Part shown: positions 47,151 to 58,248 of the stretch, one piece after another
Numbering within the stretch: the stretch's first letter is position 1
Layout: every line of letters starts with the position of its first letter
Assembly: GCF_010093815.1 (NCBI RefSeq)
Contig: NW_022985569.1
Coordinates: 354,874-413,121, forward strand
From: Pseudovirgaria hyperparasitica
Lineage: Eukaryota > Ascomycota > Dothideomycetes > Acrospermales > Acrospermaceae
Length of the DNA: 58,248 bases
Direction of reading: 5' to 3'
The notes under the pieces: generated by a model
What the model was told of the DNA's origin: nothing
The model's input: the letters and a program-made list of their open reading frames with translations, nothing else
Databases searched by the model: none
Program-made: the position numbers and the translations under genes

Positions 47151-50100
47151 GTACCTATAAGCGTCTTAGGTTTAGGGTAAATATTAGCTTTATAGCTAAT
47201 ATTCTAATAGTTATTATATATATATATCGACCCTCTTAGATACTTAATAGACTTATATTCTTTAACGTTATATTTATAGTAGACTAGCGGCTTACGGGGC
47301 TTAGTACTATTAGTAGTTTATTAATTACTTTATTCTCCCCTCTCTCTAATACTAAGTATAGAGTAACTATATTAGAGATTAGGTATATTAGAGGGTAGAG
47401 GGAGGCTATCTAGATCGGGGGTCGTGCACGTGTATATCGTATAAATCTTAGAGTACTTATTCTATATCTCGCCAAGTACGCTATCTAGGACTTTCTACCT
47501 CTTAAGAGATATAAAGTTAGTAATAATAACTATTATCTATTTAGCGCGCGTAATAGTAATAATATTATAGTTTACTTCTAAGAGGAAGCTAAAGCGATTG
47601 GTTTAGACCGGGTTAATAAGGACTATATCGTTATTATAACCCTAAGAACCGTCCTATAAACGCTATTAGATAAGCTTCTATACTAGCTTAGGTAGAGTAT
47701 TAAATTAAGCTTTATCCGCTATAGTAAGTATAGTTAGAAGCGAGTTTCTAACTATCCCTTTAAATAGATTACGTTAGGTAGCGTATATAGAAATATAGAG
47801 TACGCGATTAAGTATAATACTATAATAGAAGAGCTTAGTAATAATCTACTAAGTAAAACGTAATAAGTCTATATTATATATTAAGTTATTTACTATATAC
47901 ACGTAATCCCTATTAACGTTAGTATATATAATATATTAATAGCTATAGATTCTAAATATTTATTAAACGGTCTCTACGAGTAGTATATTAATATTATTTA
48001 TTATATAGGGCGAGGTCGTTAGCTCGCCTAAGTAAGTAATTAGTAATATAACGTTTATTATTCTAGGAACTAAGTATTCTAACTCGGTAAGGCAAGTAGT
48101 TAGAAAACTATATTATATCTAGCGCTTTATAAAGGAGATTCTCTAGTTCGCGGTCTATATATTAGTACTATTATACTAGTAGGTATCGAGCTAGTATAGG
48201 TCGCTAATATAAATAAATATCGGTTACTATTCTATAGTAGTATAATTAACGATAATTCTAAGTATATTACTTTTAAGGATATATATAGCCTCTTCTATTA
48301 TAACTAAAATTAGATATATATTATAGGCTACCTTAGCGATATTTATAATATATAGGGTCTCTATATAAATCTAGATATAGATAGTAACTAGGTCCTAGAT
48401 AGCGAGGTATAGCTCATTTATTCTATTATACTTCTTCTTAGATATATCCTTATTATAAGCGTAATATTTATAGATAGTATATAATAGTTAAGCCGTTTCT
48501 TTCTCGAAATTCTTAGAGATCCATTTATATTAGTATTAAGATTTAATAAGTCTAACGACCTCGAGTATAATATAACTAGTATATAGTTCCTATAGACGAG
48601 CACGGAGATCCGTACTATATTCTAATAGTTATTTACTATAGTCGGCCTAGGCTTACGTAAGGATAGTACCATCTATTATATTATTCTAGGTTAGCCCGAT
48701 AAGAGGGTCGCCGTAATAAGATAGTCTAGCTATAGTAAAGAAAACCTCTTAATTAATAGCTTTGGGGCATCTTTAAAGAATAACTAGTATCTTTAGAGAC
48801 TTATAGTAAGTAAATATATTACTTATATATTTATATACTTTTCTTATAGCGTTGTCGTAGGTTTCGTTAGTTAGGCTAATAATAATATATATATATATTC
48901 TATATATTTAGATAGAACCTAGTATAGAAAGGTACGCTATTACATCGCTAGATAGAATAACTACCTTAGTAGTATAAGTAATAATAGAAGTACTATTTAT
49001 TTCGTTAATTAGAAGTATAGCTAGTAGTAGATAAAGCTATAAATAGCTCTTACTAGCTCCTCCATAGCCGTGAAGTAGAAACTAAGCCCTAAGTACGTCC
49101 GTTATCTATATATATATATACTATTATTAGAGAGATAGTTCTAAATATATAATATCCTAGAGATCGTAGAATCTTTTATAATCTTTAATATAGTGGTTAT
49201 AGTCGATAGATTAAAGATTTAGATAGTTATTACTAAGTATTAGATTCTATATAGAGGGTAGTAAAGGGAATAGAATACTAGAGTAGACTTTAGATAATAT
49301 TAGAAGTATATATATATTAGTAACGGGGCTAGTAATAGAACCTTCGTCGCTAATAATATCGTGACTATATTCTATATTTATATTCTTATTATTATCTAGG
49401 GATATAGATAATTTAGAAAGAGTAATAAGGGTATTCTAAGGCTCCGTACTATAATCTAGAATCTCGTTATTAGAGTTAGAGGACCTATATATTAGAGATA
49501 TAGATACCGAGTCTACGATAATATTAAGGACTATTATATTAAATATATTCTAAGCGGCGTGGTTATCTACGCCGCCGTCTCTAGAAGCTTATATAGTATA
49601 GTAGGTTAGTTTCTAGTACGTATTAATATATTACTTAGTAAGCTTATTATAGATTTATATACTAACTAAAGCTAGAAGGTTCGTAAACCCTATAAGCGTA
49701 GTAAGAGATAACCTAATTATACTTAAACTAGTATCGCTAGTCTAAATAAAATGTTTAGGATAAGCTTAAGTTATATTAGTAACCGTATCTATTAATATAA
49801 TTAGTACCTTAGATACTTTAGAAAGATATCTAACCTTATTAAAGACTTTTAGAGCGAGGCATTTAAATAGAAGAATATCTAGGTAAAATTAAAGGACTTT
49901 AAAGCGGTATGTATCGTTATTATAATCCTTTAAATCTACTTTAAGGTACCTATAACTACCTAGTTCTATATAATAGAATCCTTTTGTATTAATAGAATAG
50001 ATAATAGCTAAGAGCGCCTAAGTAATATCTAAGAGCTAGATATATCTAATAGTAATATCTTAGAATTAGGATAATAGAAGATCTATCTATTTATCTTATA

Positions 50101-51049
50101 AGGTACTTATAGTAATATATATTAGATAGTCGAATTTCTTATTAAATAACTCGCGGTAGAGAATAGAGATCTAGGGCTAAGTATCCGGCCTACTTAATAT
50201 ACTATATTATATATAGAGAGTAGTAACTTCTATATACCATAAATTAATCGGATTACTCTCTAGTTTAAGCTTATTATTAAAGCCGGTAAGATCTATAGAG
50301 TTATATAGCGGTAGTAAGATATAAACTATAGTATAAGTACCTAGATCTTCGAAGAATTACTTTACTTATTTATATATTATATTAGGTCTAATATATAATA
50401 GAATAGTAAAACCTATACTAAGAAGCTCGCTAGCTATAAGTTTAATAATCTAAAAGTCGTAAGAGTCTTTATAGAGGCTAGTATTAGTATATAGTATATT
50501 AGCTTTATCCGCTTCGCTTATAATAAGATTAGAAAGTTTAGAAAAATACTTAATAAAGTTATCTACTTACTTAATCTTAAAGATCTATACTATAGAGTAG
50601 TTAGATAATAGAAGGATATTAGTATAATTAAAGCGGAGTAAGCTTATTAAGAATACTAATTTCTCTTTATTAATCTATTAGAAGCGAGTATATAACTTAA
50701 TCTAAGAGTAGTACTTAGGGAATTTAAGGAATCTATATATATAACTAATCGACTCTTTAAAGCCGTAACCTTTACTATAAGCCTTAAATACTACTAGCTT
50801 AAGCTTAGCTTAAGTTTTCGCTTATTCCTACTTAAGTCTATCTATTTCTCTACTAATACTATAGATATTTCTAAAGGTTAACTATAGATTACTCTATATA
50901 AGAGAGATCTAATAGATAGTATAAGTAGAAACGGGAGTCTTACTACTTTAGACCTTCTTAAGTTTATACTTATTATTAGAATAGTAGTTACTAATAAGTA
51001 TACTAAAGACAAGTAGTTTATTATCGGTTAAGATAGTAGTTATATTATA

Positions 51050-51330
51050 AGCTTCGACTTAAGTATAAGACTTAGCTTTAATATAAGGATTAGCTTAAAT
51101 ATAAGGCTTGGCTTAAATATAAGGCTTAGCTTAAATATAAGGATTAGCTTAAGCGTAAGGTTCGATTTAAATATAAGACTTAGCTTAAACGTAAGGCTCG
51201 ACTTAAATGTAAGGCTTAACTTAAGTATAAGGCTCGGCTTAAATGTAAGGCTTGACTTAAGTATAAGGCTCGACTTAAATATAAGGCTTAACTTAAATAT
51301 AAGACTCGGCTTAAACGTAAGGCTTAATTA
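51050..51330 (-). repeat. 18-bp tandem array encoding a (K/E)PYxQ(A/V) hexapeptide
   Basis: About 15 units of 18 bp. In the helicase frame (minus) they read K/E/N-P/S-Y-x-stop-A/V, where the stop is a former CAA Gln, giving a KPYIQA-like hexapeptide. The frame agrees with the protein text on both sides. Repeats differ by single substitutions. The Pro/Tyr/Gln-rich array is probably extended and low complexity. Confidence 0.75.
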
Positions 51331-53599
51331 TATTAAGCGTAGACTAGTTCTAAATATTACTAAATATAACGAGTTCTTAATCTATATTATAAACTATAAA
51401 TATAACCTCGTTAACTATTATATAGAATAGACCTTAAGGGTTAATAGAGTCAAGTTCGACGTAGCGTTTATATATAGTTATAATTAATATAGAATAAAGT
51501 ATAGAAGGTAAGATTTAGATTTAAAAACTAAGATAAGTAGAGAAAAGGTTTATAGAAGTTTTCTTTTATAATATAGAGATAACTAAAGGAAGCTAAGATT
51601 AACGTAGGCTAAAGTAATAGTAGCTTAAGTAGTTTATAAAGTAGGGTAGTATACTACTATTATATAAGTCTAGTAGCTTACTAACTAAGTATATAGTATA
51701 TTATAGAAGGCTATTAAATTAGAGCTTAGGTAAATATAGATATAAGTAAATAGTATTATATAAAAGTTTAGCCGTCTAATATACTAACGCTATAGATACT
51801 AAGTCTATCTTCTAAATTCTATAGTAACTATCTCTTCTAGGTAGTAAGATATTACTAGCTATATCTTATCTATTCTATTTATAGTAGAGATACTATATAT
51901 CCGTTAGTATACTAGCGTACGTATCTAACTACCGCTTAAATATAACTTACCTTATACTATAATATATACTATTAAGCTAATATTATACTAATATTTATAG
52001 GTTCGTATCTATAAACTTCTCTTCTATAATATTAAAACTAGTAATATTATCTAGTAATAGAACTATATAAGAAGAAGGCGGACTTAGTATATCTAGTTAT
52101 ATATAGACTTCTACTATCGCCTTAATAACTACTACGCTAGTAGGCGCTTTCTCTCTAGCCCTAAATAGTATATAATATTGGACTTTTATACGTTCGCTCG
52201 AACTCTTAAGTATACTAGTATTATATATTGATTTATAAGGTAATTAGATTATAATTACTAGTATATTAATATTAATAGGTAGAGTAGACGGGATAGTAGC
52301 GCTTAACTCTTCTAATATAACGTTAGCTAGCTAATAATATAATAGGTAAATATACTAGTCGCGTTATTATTAACGTCTATCGTCTAAGTAGATAAAGCGT
52401 TAACTATATCTATATTAAGTAGACTAGGGCGTACCTATATACTATTAATAAAAGATCTAAATCTAGTAAGGTATCCGCTATATATATAACTCTATATATA
52501 ACTAATAACTAAAAACCTAAGATATATAAATAGTATTAGGTCTACGGAAGAGCAATAGTATTATACTAGTATATACTAGATATACTAGTATATATTAGTA
52601 TACGCCGCTTAGTCGTTATAATATATTAATATATACTAATATCTATTAGTATATATATATCTTAAGCTTATCTACGCGCGCTAGACGGAGGAATTCTACT
52701 ACTATACTTATAGCGCGACGTTTCTATATAGTTAGATTATAGTTAATATATTATAGTAGGCTTCTAAATATACCGTTTATATCGCCCACGCGGAAAACTA
52801 CCCGATCTAGTCCTAAGTCTAGTACCTATTTAATAGTCTACTATAATACCTAGTCTAAACTATTCTTATAAAGAACTATATTACTTAACTTGCTTAGTAG
52901 AATCGGGTATTCTAGATAGACACGACTATGCCTATAACCGTCTACGTCCTCTAGTATATCTATAGATAAGCTAATAAATTCTAATAGTTTATTTATACTA
53001 AGATCTACTATATTATGTATTTTTATACTCTTAATATTTAATAGCGTTATACTATTCTATATAGCTATTATTAGTACTAGAGTAACCCGAGTATAATCAT
53101 AGATAAGGACTATAGATATACGTATATAATACGGCGGCACGGCTACTTTAGAAGATATAGATACTAGTAGTCTAATAGTTAAATAACTAGGTTAGCTAGA
53201 TATATTAGGCGGGTTTATAGAGTATATATAATATTATAATAGCTTGTCTAGCCCGGGGCATCGTTTTAATATATATAATAGTATTTAGCTAACCGCCGCT
53301 AGTTACGTATAAATACTAAGAATATAGTATTAAGTTAATATATAGTATCTACCTATAAAATAGTATAACTACTATTAATAAATATATATTTATCCGCAAC
53401 CGTCTGGAGGTAATACTCTCATTTTATATAGTGGTCCTTTACTTCCTTACTACGTAGGTTTAGTAATAGACTAGTAAATTCCTCTTAAATTAACTCTTCT
53501 ATATATACCCGAAGTTTCTATCTATTAGACGCTCTAAATATATAAAGTATATTAAGACTCGCTTCTACTTGGCTATTTATTCGCGGCTAGCTAGATATA

Positions 53600-54590
53600 G
53601 CTATAGATAGATAGAATAGAGAATAGAGTATATTACTAGGGTAATAGAGAGATAATATATATACTCTATATAATAGATGTAGGTATAACACGTATATTAC
53701 GGCTATATTAACGTAAGTAGTCTATATAGTTATTAGTAATAACTCGTTAATTTAATAGAGGCGGGGAAACATATAACTAGTATCCGATTCTATACTAATA
53801 TAGAGCACGTAAAATAACGACGTTAAATATATAATACTCTATACATAATATTAAGTATAATAGATAATAGCCCTACTCTAGTAATACCATCTATATATAA
53901 TAAAAGAGTAGTATAGTATATAGACATGATAGGATAGTAGACCGTCTTTACGACTATATAGATCTACTACTAAAGAGAAATACTATAAGATCTAGTATAT
54001 ACTATTATAAATATACTATTATCTATTATATTTAGGTATACTAACTTAGCGTATATAAAATATAGATAACTACTAACCTATTATAGTTCGCTATTATTTA
54101 AAGCCTAACGAGTAGAACTAAGGAATAATCAGTAGAAATAGTTAGATATAAGAGTTTTTAGTAATTAGAGAATAGTCTAGATAGCTTAAGAGAAGGATAG
54201 AGAACCTTCGTAAAGTATATACTTATATAATATTAATATATAAATATTTAAGAGAAGTATATAATACTAACTATTATCTCTATAATAGATTATTATTAAT
54301 TAGTACTATTATTAAGAAGAGATAGACGAGCGTAATAATAAATAATTATAGTAGTAAACCCTTATATTAAACACGAACAATACAACATATTAGTACAGTA
54401 TATTTATCTATTATAAGAATATACATCTAGTTACCATAGTTTCTAACAGTCTATATAAGAATATATATATTAATAATATAGTAATATAAGTCTAACTATA
54501 CTTATAAGACTAGAGAAAGAATAAAGAAAGAGAAGAAGAAATATTAGAAGGGGGAGATACTTAAGAAAGACGTTTCCCTAGTAAGAGCGT
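53600..54590. other. Interval upstream of the helicase remnant, nothing recognised
   Basis: About 1 kb of RIP'd, AT-rich DNA that should contain the helicase gene's promoter and perhaps its 5' exon. I see no other gene. A purine-rich agaagggggaga near 54545-54556 might be a retroelement polypurine tract. Confidence 0.35.
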
Positions 54591-54730
54591 TATATACCCG
54601 GTATATACTTATTTATACTTATTTATATAGACTCGTTATATACCCGATACTTATTTATTAATAGACTTATTACGTATCTAATACTTACTTAACTATAGAC
54701 TTATTATATACCCGGTATCTAATAAGATAT
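54590..54730. repeat. Tandem repeat of about 34 bp with tatacccggtata motifs
   Basis: Four imperfect units of the type attatatacccggtatactt plus 'atttattaatagactt'. The CCGG-centred motif resembles the ataccggtat cores in the array at 40430-40750, on the other side of the two large minus-strand remnants. Confidence 0.7.
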
Positions 54731-54739
54731 AAACGCAAA

Positions 54740-54999
54740 TAACGAAAATATTAGAATCGGGTATAAGCTAGGTCTAGTAGACCTAGAGATATAGTTTGGA
54801 TTTCAGGGTATTAATATATATAATCTATCTATATTAGGTTAATACTATCTACGTCTAGTTCTACCTATAAATAAGAATTCTTTAAGTTCTATATACCCCT
54901 TTTAGAGGCGTAGAGTTTTTATACTAGCTAGTAATTATTAGATAATAAGGAGGTGTATCCCTAGATACTCCTTAGCTAAAATTATAGATAGTTATTAAA
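54740..54999. other. Short non-coding interval before LINE-7
   Basis: About 260 bp of AT-rich DNA with a gaatcgggtata motif like the one at 44620. It contains no recognised gene. LINE-7 begins at about 55000. Confidence 0.4.
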
Positions 55000-57900
55000 T
55001 ATAATAATAATAATAATATTATTATATAACTAGGTAGAGTAGTTTACTCTATAGGCGTATACCTCCTCTAGTCTAAGCTATTATATAAGAAAAAACCTTT
55101 ATATAAGGAAAAACTCCCTTCTCTCTATAACTATATCTCGTAAAACCTTTATATTATCTTAAGTATATAGCCGTTAGGAATATCTATAGGTCTATAATCT
55201 ATAGTACTATTATTTTACCCTTAGATAGCACGTATAGAGTATAGGGGTTATTAGTTAAGGGTTACCCTTAACTAATAATTAGGGTTCTCCTAGAGTTCTT
55301 CCGGCGTATATTAGGGTCTATCTAGTATATACCTAGTTCCTTCTAGTATATATATCTAGGTCTATTAGTATTAGGGAAGAGGGAGGTATATAAGTATCTA
55401 TCGGGCGATCTCCTTAGGGTACTTATTAAGCTACTATATAATATTAGAGGTCCTTATTATATAGATAAGCGATTATCTCTATATATAGAGGTCCGGGCAT
55501 ATTATAAGATAGTATTATATTATACCTCTCTAGCTATATACTTTATACTATAGAGATATATCTAGAACGCCCCTCTAGTATAAGTAGTATAGAAGTTCTA
55601 TAACTTCTATTCGGGCTTAGAGAAGGATAGATACTTAGGCTTTTATAAGCCCCTTATATATCTATCTACTTAGTTCCTTCTATAGTCTCTAGATCTATTC
55701 TAGATATCTATTCTATTAGAATATCTAATAGATCCGGAGGACTTCCTTCTATTTATTCTAGGTCTACGACTATATAGCCCGTATAAGCTTCTAAGGGTTC
55801 TACTAGTCTACGGAGATATCCGGGTTATCCCCGATCTCCTATATAATTTAGTTTAAGTCTATCTCTATTAGACTCTTATATTATAGTTAAGTCTAGTCTA
55901 TATATAGTAGTACTTAGTAGTAGATACTAACTTATATATATAGCGCGGCGAAGGTATATTCGGCGTGTCCCACGCGTTCCTATACTTATTATTTAGTAAA
56001 GTATACTACCCTCTATATCTAGTAGAAGTCTTATATACTTATTATATTTATCTCGCGCTATAGTAGTACTATATTAGTAGCTTTATATATACTAGATATA
56101 AGGCGGAGTATACGGTTCTATATAGACTTAAGCTTTATTCGCCTAGCCTACGTAAGGGCTATATACTAGTACTTATATCTATATATAAAGGCGGGTCGTG
56201 CTATAGAGACGTATAGCTAGCGCGCCTTATTCTAGGTGGTTCTCTATATAGAGGCCGTAATCTAGTATATAGCGGCTTCTACCTTAAGGGCCCTAGATAC
56301 TATATATATAATCTATAGACCCTATTTAAGTTTATTATTAATTATAACGCTAAGTATATATATACTCTATATTAGTAGTTTAGTAAAAGCATCTATTCTA
56401 GAACGTTGCTCTCCTTCCTTAGTAGTCTATTTCCTATAGTAGTTAATAAAGTATATAAGTTAGTATTTCTTAGGGGCGAACTTTACTCTATGGCGCTTTA
56501 CCTACTAGATATATCTCTTATAGTCTTATTTAAGGCGTTTATAGGTTAAACTAGTATTATTATTAATAGCTAGAAGGTATATATTATTAGCGTATCCTAC
56601 TACCTCTATATATTATATCCTCTATAGAAGGTCTATAGTAAAGAAGAGGAAGAGAATTAGAGAGATAGTACTTTCTTATAGAATACCATATATCGTGTTC
56701 TTGTATTTACTTTAATATCTAGAGATATATATCTAGGTAATTCTTTTGGCGAGGAAGGACTATATAAACTTTATAATTTATTTAAGTATATATCTCTTCT
56801 ATAGGTTATAGATAAGTCTTATATAGTTTACCTTATTAAATGCACTAGCTATATTAAGGGAGAGTAGTATTACTATACGTCTCTACTTCTATATAGTCTA
56901 GATAACTTTAAGAATATATTAGATAGTAGTAATTAGGGAGCTCCCGGTCTTCGCCTTCTAGTTCACTAGAAGAAGGTTATATTCTTATACTATAGTACTT
57001 ATCTTCTTCGCGATTATAGTCTTAAGTATCTTACTAAGATAGAAGAGAAGGGTAATTAGTCTCTATCCTTTTAGAGAGTTAGGGTTCTTCTCTAGCTTTA
57101 GAAGTATAATAGTATAGATAGTCTAGAAGCTTTAGGGGTGGTACCTATTCTTAGTATATACCTAGAAGATAAGACTAATAAGTAGTAAGGTTATCTATAT
57201 AGTATATTTAAGATATCTATTTAGTATTCTATCTAGTCTAGGCGCTTTATTATTCGGGAGTGTTTTAATAGTATTAAGTATATCTTCTTCTATAATCTCT
57301 ACGGGAATATTAACCGCGTCTAGATATATATTATTATTAATATCTAATAGGTCTACTAGCTCTAGAGGGGGAAATATAACTTCTTAGAGGATCTCTATCT
57401 TTTCGGGGCTCGTGGTATATATCCTTTCCTAGTATATTAAGGGAGATATTAGTAGTAGTAGTATCGGTATATCCGCGCTCTTAGCCTACTTTACTATATA
57501 CTATAGTTCTATGGCCTAGTATATATATTTATTAGTAATTATATACTATTATTTATATTATTTATTACGGAGGGTTCTATTATAAGATTAGATTACCTCT
57601 TTCTATTTCTTCTATACCTTAGTTATCTAGATATAGTATACACGTATATATAGTCTCTAGGCTTCCCTTCTACTTTTATATATTTAAGGTATACCCCTTA
57701 TATCTAGGGGCTTATACGTTTAGTATAGTATATATTTATCTCTTAAGTTTTAGAAGGCTTAAAGAAGGACTTATACGGCTCTATCTATAGCCGGGCTATT
57801 AGATATATTAACTATAGAGGGATCTAGAATTACTAATTCTAGGTTCTCTCTATACTTCTTCTAGTTAGTATCTTTCTATAGCTATCTCCCCTATTATTTA

Positions 57901-58019
57901 TTAGATATAGATATATCTATTACGGTCTCTATATATTCGTAGTTAGAGTCTATCTATATCTTACTAGGGCGGTAATATTATACTCTATAGCTTATATATT
58001 CTATAGCGAGGGTAAGGTC
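55000..58019 (-). mobile_element. LINE-7: minus-strand LINE, 5' part removed by an LTR insertion
   Basis: (TAA)n tail at 55000-55018, 3' UTR hairpin at 55248-55278, then ORF2 on the minus strand. RT active-site region near 56580-56605 (plus ggtatatattattagcgtatcc). Endonuclease region runs up to 58019, where homology with LINE-6 (about 36035) stops at the start of repeat X copy 3. Erosion is intermediate between the LINE-1/-6 and LINE-3/-4 classes. The remaining endonuclease and ORF1 presumably lie beyond the LTR element outside the window. Confidence 0.88.
55248..55278. repeat. 3' UTR hairpin of LINE-7
   Basis: Perfect 14-bp stem with loop tta. Same position relative to the tail as in LINE-1, -3 and -6. 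Confidence 0.9.
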
Positions 58020-58248
58020 TGTGAAAAGGGCAGGTATAAATAGATATATAATATTCCTTATATAAGGAATATATATCTAAATAGAGTTATATAATAGGAT
58101 CTAGCCGTAATAGACTATTATATAATAAACGGATCGGCGGAGTATAGCTTAAAGATAATAAGAATATAGTATAATTCTTAAAGTAAAGACTAGATAGAGA
58201 GAGAACTAAATACATAGAGAGACCGTTCCTTATATATTCCTCCTTATA
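58020..58248 (+). mobile_element. LTR-like repeat X, copy 3 (start of a copia-type element, runs off window)
   Basis: Begins TGTGAAAAGGG immediately after interrupted LINE-7, so this is a true element end with the TG of an LTR. TATA-like tataaata lies about 15 bp in. A perfect 22-bp palindrome atattccttatataaggaat plus 'at' is at 58051-58072. It shares its full length with copy 1 at 30705. It retains more CpG/CA than the other copies, so it is the best template for the family. Confidence 0.8.

Larger units (their letters stand above)
46889..53600 (-). pseudogene. Giant protein remnant with Upf1/NAM7-like SF1 helicase core and C-terminal zinc knuckle
   Basis: The minus frame is continuous for kilobases. 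In order: an N-terminal region (53600-51350), a hexapeptide repeat (51330-51050), an unassigned helical region (51050-49100), an SF1 helicase, then a Cys/His knuckle and stop near 46892. Helicase signs are Walker A 'GYGGASKS' (49045-49072; AGT for Ser is a RIP product of GGT, giving GGAGKS), 'VIIEEA' Walker B-like (48288-48303), and 'ISDLYQL' matching motif III 'GDxxQL' (48181-48210). 'TTCLTELEYLVPRI' (48064-48106, cf. L-EQYRM) and 'GS-GYNNDIVLINPV-TNRFSFLLEVNYNIITITRAK' follow, split over 47541-47655 (motifs V and VI). Such enzymes unwind RNA or DNA; fungal relatives act in RNA surveillance or silencing. The N-terminal 2.3 kb may need an intron or frameshift. Confidence 0.72.

Noticed and set aside
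48418-48603. 61-codon minus-strand open frame
   Set aside because: On the same strand as the helicase remnant but in a different frame from the motif-bearing one; not part of the protein.
51050-51330. CRISPR-like array
   Set aside because: The 18-bp units are contiguous with no spacers and keep a protein frame; this is a coding minisatellite in a eukaryotic setting.
46889-53600. Telomere-linked RecQ helicase or Starship captain
   Set aside because: The motif set (GDxxQL, L-E--YLVP, QGYxND-V, TRAK) is that of Upf1-like SF1 enzymes, not RecQ/SF2. I found no tyrosine-recombinase (DUF3435-type) signature in the block.
1-58248. Bacterial, plasmid or organelle origin
   Set aside because: Chromoviruses, copia, Tad-like LINEs, a probable short intron and strong RIP all indicate a filamentous fungal nuclear genome.

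Overview
The window reads as a gene-poor, AT-rich, repeat-packed compartment of a filamentous ascomycete (Pezizomycotina). CA and TG dinucleotides are almost absent over most of it and TA is in large excess. Nearly every expected Gln (CAA/CAG) or Trp (TGG) codon in recognisable protein remnants is now TAA or TAG. That is the signature of repeat-induced point mutation (RIP, CpA to TpA). No long intact gene is left: almost everything here is a RIP-killed transposon or a RIP-killed accessory gene, and the short open frames that survive are shadows of dead genes.

Layout. 1-1620: 3' end of a chromodomain Ty3/gypsy element (A). 1640-3700: decayed repeat DNA with one possible minus-strand coding remnant. 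3720-19715: a second Ty3/gypsy chromovirus (B), split by two near-full-length LINEs of one family (LINE-1 4554-9853, LINE-2 11963-17238). Each LINE is flanked by a perfect target-site duplication (14 and 18 bp), so the gypsy reading frame can be followed RT > RNase H > integrase > chromodomain across both. 19725-24426: LINE-3 of the same family, itself interrupted by a 601-bp LTR-flanked element (23143-23743) that carries Pol III-type A and B boxes. 24427-24471: 45-N assembly gap. 24472-27970: LINE-4, minus strand. 28568-30112: pseudogene of a fungal aminoglycoside-phosphotransferase-family protein with one probable intron. 30200-30704: LINE-5 fragment. 30705-40194: a degraded Ty1/copia element (RT-RNase H well preserved) with full-length LINE-6 inserted in its 3' part, plus long AT-rich LTR-like DNA. 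40240-40750: tandem repeats. 40850-44300: minus-strand remnant of an unknown protein. 46890-53600: minus-strand remnant of a very large protein with an Upf1/NAM7-like superfamily 1 helicase core, a hexapeptide repeat and a C-terminal zinc knuckle. 54590-54730: tandem repeats. 55000-58019: LINE-7, minus strand, cut by a third copy of a copia-type LTR that runs off the window.

How it works together: this is a graveyard built by nested insertion and silenced by RIP, not an operating gene set. Two LINE cohorts are visible: LINE-1, -2 and -6 keep many CpG, CA and TG sites, while LINE-3, -4 and -5 are far more eroded. The observations I consider most novel are a perfect 31-nt hairpin near both the 5' and 3' ends of the LINE family, the small LTR element with a tRNA-like promoter across its LTR/internal junction, and the roughly 14-kb two-gene block (40.4-54.7 kb) with CCGG-centred repeats on both sides. 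All calls come from reading the sequence by eye; no database search was run.
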